64,000 nt of DNA, from NCBI GenBank assembly GCA_025963715.1, contig JAOQAG010000024.1, forward strand, positions 127,155-191,154, written 5' to 3'. Position numbers and translations under genes: made by a program. The notes beneath the pieces are model-generated. The model worked only from the letters and a program-made list of their open reading frames with translations, was not told the DNA's origin and ran no database searches. Positions 12,576 to 21,316 of this stretch are shown one piece after another; within the stretch, counting starts at the first letter, position 1, and the number at the start of each line of letters is the position of its first letter. The stretch is from Bacteroidota bacterium (GTDB lineage: Bacteria; Bacteroidota; Bacteroidia; 2-12-FULL-35-15).

Positions 12576-13514
12576 ATGAAAACACTCAGAAAATTAGCAG
12601 CTCTTGTACTATTGACTTGCGGTGCACAGTCGATGTTTGCTCAGCAGGATGCAATGTTCACACATTACATGTACAACACCCTTGCCGTTAACCCCGCGTA
12701 TGCCGGTAGCCGCGATGCGCTTACCGTTACCGCATTGCACCGTTCGCAATGGGTTGGTTTCGGCGGCGCTCCCACCACGCAAACCATTACGGCCCACTCT
12801 CCTATTTTTAATAATAAATTAGGATTGGGATTATCCGTAGTCAATGATCAGATCGGGCCGGTGCGCAACACAGCCGCTTACATCGATTTTTCCTACATCC
12901 TTAAAGTAAGCGAAAAATCCAAATTAGCGTTTGGATTAAGCGGCGGCATCAATTACATGCAGGCAAAATTAAGCGGCCTGCAGCTGGATCAGCAAAACGA
13001 TTTAGCCTTCCAGGACAACATCCAAAGTAAGCTGCTGCCGAATTTCGGTTTCGGGATTTATTATTACCGCCCGCGTTTTTATGCCGGAATTTCCACACCA
13101 AAATTGCTGGAAAATAATTTCAAAACAAATACCACCAGCGGCGGCACCAACCTGGCAAGCGAAAAACGCCATTATTTTTTTATCGCCGGAACCGTTTTCA
13201 AATTATCAAACACAGTCGAATTTAAACCAACAACATTTGTAAAAGTAACCATGGCAGCACCGGTTGAGGCCGATGTTACCGCTTCCTTTATTTTCAACAA
13301 ACGTTTATTGCTTGGCGCGATGTTCCGTACCGGTGATGCACTGGGTGTGTTAGTAGGTTATAACCTTACCGAACAATTTCATGTAGGTTATTCCTTCGAC
13401 TGGTCGTACGGCAACCAAACATTCAAATACAACCAGGGAAGCCACGAAATTGTACTGATGTACGATTTCATTTTCAAAGACAAACAAAAAATCCGTTCCC
13501 CACGTTATTTCTAA
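12576..13514 (+). CDS. PorP/SprF family T9SS outer-membrane protein
   Basis: This 312-residue protein has a signal peptide (cleavage after MFAQ, ~22) and the family-typical start QDAMFTHYMYNTLAVNPAYAG at ~24-44. A 14- or 16-strand-like beta pattern follows, and the protein ends in RSPRYF. PorP/SprF proteins are outer-membrane proteins that work with the T9SS. SprF of Flavobacterium johnsoniae is needed for secretion of the neighbouring adhesin SprB, which also carries a type B sorting domain. The position 43 bp after a type B adhesin gene fits that role: a dedicated partner, possibly an anchor, for the giant protein. Confidence 0.92.
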   Translation: MKTLRKLAALVLLTCGAQSMFAQQDAMFTHYMYNTLAVNPAYAGSRDALTVTALHRSQWVGFGGAPTTQTITAHSPIFNNKLGLGLSVVNDQIGPVRNTAAYIDFSYILKVSEKSKLAFGLSGGINYMQAKLSGLQLDQQNDLAFQDNIQSKLLPNFGFGIYYYRPRFYAGISTPKLLENNFKTNTTSGGTNLASEKRHYFFIAGTVFKLSNTVEFKPTTFVKVTMAAPVEADVTASFIFNKRLLLGAMFRTGDALGVLVGYNLTEQFHVGYSFDWSYGNQTFKYNQGSHEIVLMYDFIFKDKQKIRSPRYF

Positions 13515-13533
13515 TTTTCGAAAAAATACAACC

Positions 13534-15735
13534 ATGAATAAGTTATACATAAGCGTTTCAATTCTTTTGATCAGCCTCGGGTCTTTCGCCCAAAAGTCAA
13601 CCAAAGAAATAAAAGGTGATAAATATTATTCCTATTATTCTTTCGATAAAGCAATTGAAAAATATACACAAGCTGATAACCTTAGTTTGGAAGGGATGCG
13701 TAAACTTGCCGAAAGCTACCGCAATACCAACAACACAATTAAAGCGGAAGAAACCTATTCGAAATACATTTCCCAACAAGGAGTTATTCCGGATGATTTT
13801 TACAACTACGCATCTGTATTAAAAGAAAACGGAAAATACGATCTGGCAAAAGACTGGATGGAACGTTTTGCAGACATTGCACCGAATGACCTGCGTGCAA
13901 AAAATTATGCAGCTAACAATGCGCAGCTTAGCAATTTATTAAAAGACGAAGGCCGCTACAAAATTTCTCACCTCGACATCAATACCGACCAGGAAGATTT
14001 TGGAACGTCGTATTACAACAATAAAGTTGTATTTGCTTCCACCCGCAGCGGTGTAAAATCTATTAAAAGAAGCTATAACTGGAATCAAAAACCATTTCTT
14101 GATCTGTACGTTGCGGATGTGAACGGCGACCAGTTAAAAGATCCTAAAAATTTAAATAAAAAGATCAATCATAAATTGCATGAAGGTCCGGCAAGTTTTG
14201 CAAACGATGGAACCACCATGGCATTTACCCGCAACAACTACGCAGGAAAAAGCACCGACGGCGTTGTAAAACTGCAGATCTTTTTCAGCACTTTCAAAGA
14301 TGGAAAATGGAGCGAAGAAACTCCGTTCAAATTAAACAGCTCCGAATATTCTGTTGGTCACCCCAGCTTAACCGCAGATGGTAATACCATGTATTTTGTA
14401 AGCGATATGCCCGGAGGTTTCGGTGGCGCCGATCTTTACGTGATCAAAAAAGATGCAAGCGGTGTGTGGGGCACTGCAAAAAATTTAGGCGACAAGATCA
14501 ATACCGAAGGAAATGAAATGTTCCCGTATTTTGAAGAATCCAACGAATTTTTATTTTTTGCTTCCAACGGGCATTTAGGTTTGGGCGGTTTGGATCTGTT
14601 CATCACTCCTGTGAAGGAAGACGGAACCTTCGGAAAAGTCCTGAATATGGGCGCTCCGCTCAACACACAATACGATGATTTTTCACTCATCATCGATAAT
14701 AAAATGAACAAAGGTTATTTCTCTTCCAACCGTACCGGTGGCAGCGGCGATGACGATATTTATGCATTCCAGCTTTTAACGCCGTTCAGCTTTGGTAAAA
14801 CCATCAAAGGAATTGCGAAAGATAAATCAGGCGCCATCCTTTCCGGCTCTACTGTAAAATTAGTGGATGATACAGGCAAAGAAGCAGGATCAGCCACCAC
14901 CGGCGCCGATGGAGCATATTCCTTCACTGCAGAAGCAGATAAAAAATATAAATTAACCGGAACAAAAGACAAGTACTTTGATGGCGCTAACACTGCAAGT
15001 ACTGCCGTTCCTGATGATGTGATCACAGCCGATGTGGTTTTGGAAAAAGATCCGGGCTTATCATTATATGCCATCGTAACCGATAAAGCAACCAAACAAC
15101 CGTTGCAAGGTGTAAAAATGAAACTGATCAACAACGTTACCGGGAAAGATGAGTTGATCAACACGCCTGCTACCGGTGATTTCAGAAAACCACTGGCAGA
15201 AAATAAATTAACTGACCGCATCAGCTACAACATTGTATTGGAAAAAGACGGCTACCTGTCGAAAACAGTAACGTACAATAAAGTGCTTGATAAAGAAGGG
15301 CAATACACCATCAGCCAGGACATGGACCTGAGTATGGATAAAATTGATGTGGGTGCCGATCTTGCAAAATTAATCAACATCAAACCGATCTATTTCGATT
15401 TAGGAAAATATGCGATCCGTAAAGATGCAGCTGTGGAATTGGAAAAGATCGTAAAAGTAATGAATGAAAATCCAACCATGATCGTGGAGCTGGGTTCCCA
15501 CACCGATTGCCGCGGAACAATTGCAGCCAACTTTAAATTATCCGATAACCGTGCAAAAGCATCTGCAGAATACATCAAAAAGAAAATCACCAATCCGGAG
15601 CGCATTAACGGCAAAGGCTACGGCGAATCAAAACTGAAAAACGGCTGCGCCTGCGAAGGCGCTGTAAAATCCACCTGTACCGAAGCAGAGCACCAGGAGA
15701 ACAGGAGAACAGAATTTATCATCATTAAAATGTAG
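13534..15735 (+). CDS. OmpA-family protein with PD40 propeller (T9SS-associated, PorE/SprE-like context)
   Basis: This 733-residue protein has a signal peptide (1-19, SFAQ) and a TPR-like helical region (~30-130). A PD40/WD40-like propeller follows (~150-420; motifs SLTADGNTMYFVSD and FGGADLY), then carboxypeptidase-regulatory-like beta domains (~425-600). The C-terminal OmpA peptidoglycan-binding domain is at ~615-733 (IYFDLGKYAIR, GSHTDCRGT, NRAKASAEYI, NRRTEF). This architecture is common beside PorP/SprF genes and links outer-membrane T9SS parts to the cell wall. The gene starts 19 bp after the PorP/SprF stop, so the two are co-transcribed, and a strong terminator follows. It may be locus-specific rather than the core PorE. 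Confidence 0.88.
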   Translation: MNKLYISVSILLISLGSFAQKSTKEIKGDKYYSYYSFDKAIEKYTQADNLSLEGMRKLAESYRNTNNTIKAEETYSKYISQQGVIPDDFYNYASVLKENGKYDLAKDWMERFADIAPNDLRAKNYAANNAQLSNLLKDEGRYKISHLDINTDQEDFGTSYYNNKVVFASTRSGVKSIKRSYNWNQKPFLDLYVADVNGDQLKDPKNLNKKINHKLHEGPASFANDGTTMAFTRNNYAGKSTDGVVKLQIFFSTFKDGKWSEETPFKLNSSEYSVGHPSLTADGNTMYFVSDMPGGFGGADLYVIKKDASGVWGTAKNLGDKINTEGNEMFPYFEESNEFLFFASNGHLGLGGLDLFITPVKEDGTFGKVLNMGAPLNTQYDDFSLIIDNKMNKGYFSSNRTGGSGDDDIYAFQLLTPFSFGKTIKGIAKDKSGAILSGSTVKLVDDTGKEAGSATTGADGAYSFTAEADKKYKLTGTKDKYFDGANTASTAVPDDVITADVVLEKDPGLSLYAIVTDKATKQPLQGVKMKLINNVTGKDELINTPATGDFRKPLAENKLTDRISYNIVLEKDGYLSKTVTYNKVLDKEGQYTISQDMDLSMDKIDVGADLAKLINIKPIYFDLGKYAIRKDAAVELEKIVKVMNENPTMIVELGSHTDCRGTIAANFKLSDNRAKASAEYIKKKITNPERINGKGYGESKLKNGCACEGAVKSTCTEAEHQENRRTEFIIIKM

Positions 15736-15757
15736 ATTTTTAGTGGAGGGTTGATTG

Positions 15758-15790
15758 TAAAAAGCCATGCGTGAGAGCATGGCTTTTTTT
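15758..15790 (+). terminator. Rho-independent terminator after the OmpA gene
   Basis: The stem AAAAAGCCATGC / GCATGGCTTTTTT with a GTGAGA loop ends in a run of seven T. It closes the adhesin-PorP-OmpA block. Confidence 0.9.
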
Positions 15791-15950
15791 AGTTTTTTTA
15801 AATTAGTTCAAAGTTTAAAGTTCAAAAGTTTAAAGTTTGCTGTGCGCAGATGCTGCGTACTGTTTACCACTAAGGCACTAAGATCACTAAGCTTATTATT
15901 AAAAAAATAAGCAGAAGTTAATTCCTGTCTGATTTTTCTTTAGTGTCGTC

Positions 15951-16155
15951 ATCCCGCACCTGTTGCGGGATCTTATAAATGCTTGTAGAATTTTTATTGA
16001 ACATATACACAAAACAAAACTTGTCATCCCGGGCCTGACCCGGGATCCCATAACAATGCTTGCAGGATCACTGGAATGAGATTGCTTCGTTCCTCGCAAT
16101 GACGCTAATTTATTGAATTTTCTTTAGTGTCATCATCCCGCACCTGTTGCGGGAT
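15951..16155. repeat. Three copies of a GC-rich hairpin repeat
   Basis: Hairpins lie at 15951-15971, 16026-16046 and 16135-16155. The first and third share ATCCCGCACCTGTTGCGGGAT. The middle one has ATCCCGGGCCTGACCCGGGAT. All are preceded by a GTCATC-like sequence and followed by AATGCTTG(C/T)AG, so they look like copies of one mobile palindromic unit (REP-like). Confidence 0.75.
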
Positions 16156-16190
16156 CCCGTTAATGCTTGCAGGATCATTCCCATGCTACG

Positions 16191-16220
16191 CCTTATGTGG
16201 TCCTTTGTGCCTTATGTGGT
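16191..16220 (-). repeat. CACATAAGGCACAAA-type dispersed repeat
   Basis: Read on the minus strand this is ACCACATAAGGCACAAAGG followed by ACCACATAAGG. It matches the sequence near 23650-23680 in the opposite orientation, so it is a dispersed non-coding repeat. Confidence 0.65.
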
Positions 16221-16229
16221 TTAAACCTG

Positions 16230-16290
16230 TAGGCGCTAGGCTCCGCCTAGTGACATTACATGTTTGTCACTAGGCAGAGCCTGGCGCCTA
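16230..16290. repeat. Long inverted repeat (possible MITE or REP element)
   Basis: The two 26-bp arms, 16230-16255 and 16265-16290, pair with two mismatches around a 9-base loop. The arms begin TAGGCGCTAGGC and end GCCTGGCGCCTA. There is no coding capacity. It could form a very stable stem-loop. Confidence 0.85.
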
Positions 16291-16485
16291 CCCAATCTCA
16301 ATTTTTTTTTAATTTTTTCTCCTCTCACAATTTCTCAAAAAACACAGTGCAATCTCCTTTTGCAATGGACGAATTCCAATTTTTCAACGTCAAAACAAGT
16401 CCGGGCACCTCCGCTAAACCACTCTTATCCATGACTTTAGATAAAAATCATGGTTTTCCGTGAGGCCAGGTTTTTAAATACGTCT

Positions 16486-16493
16486 TACATTTG
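16486..16493 (+). promoter_or_regulatory. Bacteroidota-type -7 element (TACATTTG)
   Basis: TACATTTG matches the TAnnTTTG consensus exactly and lies 23 bp before the ATG of the 52-residue gene. No strong -33 element is visible. Confidence 0.55.
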
Positions 16494-16516
16494 TTGCAGA
16501 TAAAACGAACAACGCC

Positions 16517-16675
16517 ATGAAAAGCAAAATCACCTTCTTACTGATCGCATGGGCCTTCTTTTATGGAATGGCTGTAGCCGGAGGCGCTGCACACCGCAAA
16601 ACATTTAAATCAACTACCAGCATTGTAAGCAGCTCCAACAATGCAATTTCTGAACTGAACGTAGAAAACCGTTAA
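16517..16675 (+). CDS. Small exported peptide, 52 residues
   Basis: The frame starts MKSKITFLLIAWAFFYGMAVAGG and ends NVENR. The N-terminus is a signal peptide or single membrane segment (about 5-22), and the rest is Ser/Thr-rich. Three things support a real gene: a -7 element 23 bp upstream, a fitting start, and a strong hairpin terminator 50 bp downstream. I recognise no family. It could be a secreted small peptide or an inner-membrane microprotein. Confidence 0.6.
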   Translation: MKSKITFLLIAWAFFYGMAVAGGAAHRKTFKSTTSIVSSSNNAISELNVENR

Positions 16676-16724
16676 ATAGCAGAGAGCCTACAATTTACTC
16701 CAAGGATACTCACTCTCTCAATGT

Positions 16725-16760
16725 AAAAACGCTCCCGGAATTTCCGGGAGCGTTTTTTTT
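16725..16760. terminator. Bidirectional rho-independent terminator
   Basis: A near-perfect stem, AAAAACGCTCCCGGAA / TTTCCGGGAGCGTTTTTTTT, sits between the convergent 52-residue gene (plus) and the PpiD-like gene (minus). It has T runs in both directions and can serve both. Confidence 0.92.
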
Positions 16761-16785
16761 ATTACTCTTATTTTATTTTGAATGT

Positions 16786-18987
16786 TTAGTAGTATTTTAC
16801 TAAATGCTCAGTAATGTTTGCTGTTTCTTTCAATGCATCAAACACTTCGTAATCAACACGTGGCTGCATTTGTGTGATCGCTGCTTTTTGCTGTGCAATG
16901 TAATCTTTTTGTGCAGGTGCAGGTGTAACCGCATCCACATACACTAAAAACACACCTTCTCTGCCGGTTAAAGGCTTGCTCATTGTTTTTGCTTTTAATG
17001 TTGATACTGCGCCCATTACTGAAGGCTCATTGGTTGATCCCGGGATTGCTGCCGTATTAAAGTTTACATTCGGAGCTGTTTCCACTGCCAGTTTCATTTT
17101 CGCTGCTACAGCATCAATGGTTGCACCACCTGCCATTGCATCGTTAAATTCCTTCGCAAACAGATCCGCTTTTTTCTGTTTGATCACTTTTTCGGTTACC
17201 GCATCTTTTACCTGATCCAGTGTTGCTGTTCCTTTTTCTCTCACATCAGTCAGCACCGCAACAATGTATTTGGATCCGAAATCCATCGGTTCCGACACCG
17301 TTCCTTTTTTGTTATCGTATGCCCAACGGATCAGTGTTTTTGGCGTTTCCAAACCGGAAACCGCTTTATCACTTTCTTTGATGTTATCAGCAATACGTTT
17401 GTTTAATTTCTGATCGATCACTGATTTTTGGAACAGATCGTTTGTATTGTTGCTTCCGGCAAATTTGCTGGCTTCTGAAAATACACCCTGCATTGTTTTT
17501 GCACTTGGCTCTACTTTTTTATCGATGGTAGAAACCTGTATTTCCTTTTGTGATCCTTTGCTGTCCAATACTTCAATGATGTGGTATCCAAAATTGGATT
17601 CAGCAATTACGATATCGCCTTTTTTATTATCCAGTCCGGCATCTTTGAACGGTTGTACAAATCCGCTTTTTGCATTCAGCCAGCCATAGCAGCCGCCTTT
17701 ACCCATGTAATCTTCACCGTCTTTTTTGTTAGCCGGTTTTGCTTTACCACCGTCATCAGAATATTTCTCAACAAAATCAGCAAACTTAGCGCCTTTTTCT
17801 TTTTTAAGAACTACCACTAAGCTGTCGGCCATTTTTTTCGCTTGTTCTTTTGTACGGCTTACCGTTTCTGATGCTCCGCTTCCTTTATAAGCGATCAGGA
17901 TATGACGCCATTTTGCTGAATCGGCAGATGTTTTTACCGCTTCTAATTTTGCTGTTAAATACGTTCCGTTCTCCAGGTAAGGGCCATATACTTCGCCCGG
18001 CTGCATTTTAAACATAATGGTATCAATCTGCGGCGACAATGTTCCTTTTTGGTGGAAGCTCATATCAAAAAAGCGGCTGTCGGATTCTGAAACAACAAAT
18101 GCAGAATCGTCCGATACTTTTTTCGAATCTTTAAAATTGTTCACCACAGTTTGCATGTCTTTTTTAGCAAGATCAAAATCTTCCTGCGACGGAGAAATAT
18201 CAAAAGCAACATACTCCACTTTGCGGGATGCCTCTTGTTTGAATTCTGCCTGGTGATTGCTGTAATAGTCGTTCAGGTCCGCATCTGTAGGTTTGATAGT
18301 GCTGTCGGCCAGCAATTTGTAATTTTTTACAATGTATTTAATATTTGCATTGGTATTTTGCGCAATAAATTCACGTTTTGCAACAGCAGTAGTTACATAC
18401 AATCCTTTTTTGATCAGGTTGTTGTATTTTTCGATCACACGTACCTGGCGTACATAATTTTCCAACTGTGCCCATTGCGATTCTTCGTCATCTGTCATGG
18501 ATTGTGTAAACTCTCTCAATTTAGCAGGGCTTAATTGTCCGGTTACAGGATCTGCAAAACGCGGAACCACTTTTCCTGTTTGCTGATCGGTTAACTGGCG
18601 TATCAATACCGGGTGAGGATGCTCCACCATGATGTCGTATAATTCTTCATCGGAAACGGTGATTCCCAATTTTTCATATTCTTTTGTCAATACCTGCTCA
18701 TTGATCATCTGGTTCCAAACCTGTTGAACCACACCATCGATCTCAGCATCTGTAAGCGAAGGCTTATTCGTATTTTTTTTCTGATTTTCGATGGCTTCTT
18801 TTACTTTCCCGTCAAAAATTTCGTACTTGATCCCTTTTCCACCGATCTCACCAACCAAACGGTCGTTGCTTCCGAAAATGGAATTAGGCGAACTGAATAA
18901 TCCCGTTAGTACAAATGCCATCAGTGCCAAGCCTACAATAGCTACTAATAAACCCGAACGCTTACGTAATCTTTCTAAAGTACTCAT
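16786..18987 (-). CDS. PpiD-like membrane-anchored peptidyl-prolyl isomerase/chaperone
   Basis: This 733-residue protein has a short cytoplasmic basic start, one membrane segment (~12-31) and a SurA_N-like chaperone region (~40-190). A parvulin rotamase domain lies at ~358-475 (WRHILIAYKG, KFADFVEKYSDDGG, FGYHIIEVLD). A second, degenerate parvulin-like part extends to the C-terminus. It probably folds exported and outer-membrane proteins at the periplasmic face of the inner membrane. It is last in a minus-strand block with CorC-like, LptC and outer-membrane protein genes, an order often seen in Bacteroidota, and is followed by a strong terminator. The 153-bp gap upstream may hold its own promoter. 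Confidence 0.93.
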   Translation of the reverse strand: MSTLERLRKRSGLLVAIVGLALMAFVLTGLFSSPNSIFGSNDRLVGEIGGKGIKYEIFDGKVKEAIENQKKNTNKPSLTDAEIDGVVQQVWNQMINEQVLTKEYEKLGITVSDEELYDIMVEHPHPVLIRQLTDQQTGKVVPRFADPVTGQLSPAKLREFTQSMTDDEESQWAQLENYVRQVRVIEKYNNLIKKGLYVTTAVAKREFIAQNTNANIKYIVKNYKLLADSTIKPTDADLNDYYSNHQAEFKQEASRKVEYVAFDISPSQEDFDLAKKDMQTVVNNFKDSKKVSDDSAFVVSESDSRFFDMSFHQKGTLSPQIDTIMFKMQPGEVYGPYLENGTYLTAKLEAVKTSADSAKWRHILIAYKGSGASETVSRTKEQAKKMADSLVVVLKKEKGAKFADFVEKYSDDGGKAKPANKKDGEDYMGKGGCYGWLNAKSGFVQPFKDAGLDNKKGDIVIAESNFGYHIIEVLDSKGSQKEIQVSTIDKKVEPSAKTMQGVFSEASKFAGSNNTNDLFQKSVIDQKLNKRIADNIKESDKAVSGLETPKTLIRWAYDNKKGTVSEPMDFGSKYIVAVLTDVREKGTATLDQVKDAVTEKVIKQKKADLFAKEFNDAMAGGATIDAVAAKMKLAVETAPNVNFNTAAIPGSTNEPSVMGAVSTLKAKTMSKPLTGREGVFLVYVDAVTPAPAQKDYIAQQKAAITQMQPRVDYEVFDALKETANITEHLVKYY

Positions 18988-19140
18988 ATTGTTTTTTGTT
19001 TTCTAAATGTGTTTTTTGATCCTTATCAAATCGTAGATCAGCTACCTTGTTAAGGGTTGCAAATATAAGATACTTACGCAAATTGTGAAACTTTTTAGCG
19101 AAAATAAATGGAGGTAAAAAAATATTTAATCAATTGATTA

Positions 19141-20403
19141 TCAGTCAATTGATTTCTGAACCTTTAAATTTACCTGTTCGATCCGTGTGCGGGAAACGCT
19201 GGTAATGGTAAACAGGAAGTGATCCACCCGGATTTCCTCGTTTATGCGCGGGATGCTTTCGTGGTAGTGCATGATCAGCCCGCCAAGGGTTTCGAAGTTA
19301 TCGAGGATGGGTAAATTCAAATGGTATTTGGCATTGATGTAATCGGTTTCGAGCCGGGACGAGAACATAAATTCGTATTCGCTTAATTGTTTTTCAACCA
19401 GCTCTTCCTTGTCATGCTCGTCCTCTATTTCCCCGAAGATCTCTTCCATCACATCTTCCATTGTAAGGATGCCGGAGGTTCCGCCAAACTCATCCACCAC
19501 CACCACAATACTTTTGTGCTGCTGGATAAAAACGGTGAGCACTTCACTGGCGGGCATCGACTCGGGCACAATGCTTACCGGCAACAAAATAGCGCGGATA
19601 TTCTCCGGCTTTTTAAACAATTCCTTGGAATACACATAACCGATAATGTTATCAATGTTCTCGGAATAGATCAGGATCTTGGACAAACGTGTCTGAATAA
19701 ATTTTTCGGTCAGCTGCTCAATCGTTCCGTTCACTTCCATCGCTGCAATTTCCGTTCGCGGCACCATACATTCGCGCGCTTTTACGCTCGAAAAGTCAAG
19801 CGCATTCTGAAAGATCTTGATCTCGTGATCCAGCTCCGCTTTTTTCTCCACAGCCGAGGTTCCTTCCCGCACATAATTATCAAGATCGATCATCGTGAAA
19901 GCGGCATTTTCATTTTCGATCTTTACACGGAATAATTTCTTTAAAATAAATTCCGATAAGCCGATGGTGATCATCACTACCGGGTATAAAATCCCGTACA
20001 CGATGGTGAGTGGAAATGCAAATAAGTTGAGTGTAAAATTGGGATTGATCCGGAAAATACTTTTAGGTAAAAACTCTGCTGTTACCAGGATGAGCATGGT
20101 GGACAGGAATGTGGAGATCAATAAGATAAGCAAGCCGGAGGACATGAACCGGCTGAAGAACTGTTTTAATTCCTCGTCCATGTAGATCCCGAAAATAACC
20201 AGCGCAATGTTATTTCCCAGCAGCATGGTGCCGAGGTAACGCGATGGGTATTTGCTGAAATATGCGAGGATCTTCGCCGAAAAATTGCCTTGTTTGCTTT
20301 CCAGTTCGATCCGCAGCTTATTGGAAGTAATGAATGCGATCTCCAGCCCCGAAAAAAAGGCGGAGGCAATCAGTGTGATCAGAATAATGACGGAACTTTG
20401 CAA
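19141..20403 (-). CDS. CorC/HlyC family membrane protein (DUF21 + CBS), GldE-like
   Basis: This 420-residue protein has an N-terminal DUF21 region with about four membrane segments (1-~180; [11 protein letters not shown] near residue 17). A tandem CBS pair follows at ~200-330, with the typical [20 protein letters not shown] motif near residue 305. The C-terminal CorC_HlyC domain is at ~340-418. Members are linked to magnesium/cobalt export. GldE of gliding flavobacteria belongs to the same family, and sequence alone does not separate the two. It lies 3 bp after a 71-residue gene in the envelope block, so translation is probably coupled. Confidence 0.9.
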   Translation of the reverse strand: MQSSVIILITLIASAFFSGLEIAFITSNKLRIELESKQGNFSAKILAYFSKYPSRYLGTMLLGNNIALVIFGIYMDEELKQFFSRFMSSGLLILLISTFLSTMLILVTAEFLPKSIFRINPNFTLNLFAFPLTIVYGILYPVVMITIGLSEFILKKLFRVKIENENAAFTMIDLDNYVREGTSAVEKKAELDHEIKIFQNALDFSSVKARECMVPRTEIAAMEVNGTIEQLTEKFIQTRLSKILIYSENIDNIIGYVYSKELFKKPENIRAILLPVSIVPESMPASEVLTVFIQQHKSIVVVVDEFGGTSGILTMEDVMEEIFGEIEDEHDKEELVEKQLSEYEFMFSSRLETDYINAKYHLNLPILDNFETLGGLIMHYHESIPRINEEIRVDHFLFTITSVSRTRIEQVNLKVQKSID

Positions 20404-20406
20404 GGT

Positions 20407-20622
20407 TTATTTTTTTTGCTCTTTTTGTTTTTGTTCGGCAGCCTCAAATTTTATGCGCTGACGGCGGCGTACGGCATACATCATCCCGCATGCAAAAGTA
20501 AAAATAAGAAAAAATATGGATGTACGCGTATCCTGCTGCACGATATTCGCTGCACACATCAGCACACCGATACAACCCATTGCTAGCCAGATGATCTCCA
20601 GGATCCTGAATGTTTTATTCAT
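20407..20622 (-). CDS. Small two-helix membrane protein, unknown function
   Basis: This 71-residue protein has two predicted membrane helices (~8-27 and ~34-51), then a basic, Gln/Lys-rich tail (RRRQRIKFEAAEQKQKEQKK). It lies between LptC and the CorC-like gene with gaps of only 15 and 3 bp, so it is almost certainly translated in this operon. No family recognised. Confidence 0.75.
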   Translation of the reverse strand: MNKTFRILEIIWLAMGCIGVLMCAANIVQQDTRTSIFFLIFTFACGMMYAVRRRQRIKFEAAEQKQKEQKK

Positions 20623-20637
20623 TTTTGTTCGATTTTT

Positions 20638-21267
20638 TTATTCTGTTTTTTGTTCTCCTTTTTGCCCGGTTTGATCGTTGTTCAGGTCTTTATCATCCAC
20701 CTGCAATTCTCCCTGCGGATTTTTTATCTCGTATTCCGAAAAATCCTGGTTGGCTTTTAAGCCGGTTCCCCAGATAGTTTTATCCTTTGTCGTGATCTTT
20801 ACAAACTCGTCGGTATAAATTTGTTTGGTAGTGGCATCCCAGGTAAGGTGTTCGGTTTCCAGCTTATCGCCTTTTTCATTCACCACCACCACATGGCGCT
20901 TTGCCTCCATCTTGTCCATTCCGTTGCCGGTATTGTCGTACCCGATGCCATAATCGGCTTTCAGGCGGTTCTGTTCTTTTTTTTGCGCATCGTAAAAAAT
21001 CACGAGCATGCCTTTTGGCATTTCCGTATAATTTTTTTTGCCCGCATAATGATCGAGTACCGGCGCAGTTAAGCGGGCACGCACCACAGCCGAATCGCTG
21101 TAAAGCATTTCCACATCTTTTTCAGAATCGAGCGGCAGTTGTTTTTCGGTGGCAGAAGTAATGGAATTGACCACCTGGATATCGTTTTCACAGGCAGCAA
21201 GCATCAGCACAAGCATAAGCGCAAGTGTACGAATGATACTACCTTTAAAACGGATGTGCTGGTTCAT
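20638..21267 (-). CDS. lptC: LPS export ABC transporter periplasmic protein LptC
   Basis: This 209-residue lipoprotein has the lipobox LMLAAC with Cys26. The body shows the LptC beta-jellyroll pattern (MLYSDSAVVRARLTAPVL, then ADYGIGYDN, TEHLTWDATTKQIYTDEFVKI, GTGLKANQDFSEYEI). LptC bridges LptBFG and LptA during lipopolysaccharide transport. In Bacteroidota it is often a lipoprotein rather than a single-pass membrane protein, as here. The tail is rich in Asp/Gln/Lys. It sits in the coaX-OMP-LptC-CorC order. Confidence 0.9.
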   Translation of the reverse strand: MNQHIRFKGSIIRTLALMLVLMLAACENDIQVVNSITSATEKQLPLDSEKDVEMLYSDSAVVRARLTAPVLDHYAGKKNYTEMPKGMLVIFYDAQKKEQNRLKADYGIGYDNTGNGMDKMEAKRHVVVVNEKGDKLETEHLTWDATTKQIYTDEFVKITTKDKTIWGTGLKANQDFSEYEIKNPQGELQVDDKDLNNDQTGQKGEQKTE

Positions 21268-21316
21268 TGCTTAAAAATACGGGAAAAACGGGGATGTTGA
21301 TCCGGAATGGTAATTT

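Larger units (their letters stand above)
15791..16485. other. Repeat-rich intergenic region without genes
   Basis: This ~700-bp stretch has no convincing coding frame. It holds low-complexity copies of AAAGTTTAAAGTT, three GC-rich hairpins, a CACATAAGGC-type repeat and a long inverted repeat, all listed separately. A fragment near 16075-16105 (CGTTCCTCGCAATGACG) matches part of another palindromic family seen at 39720-39810. Confidence 0.6.

Noticed and set aside
15899..16099. Minus-strand frame of 66 codons in the repeat-rich gap
   Set aside because: It consists of translated hairpin repeats (SRVRPGMT-like strings), a common false gene in such regions.
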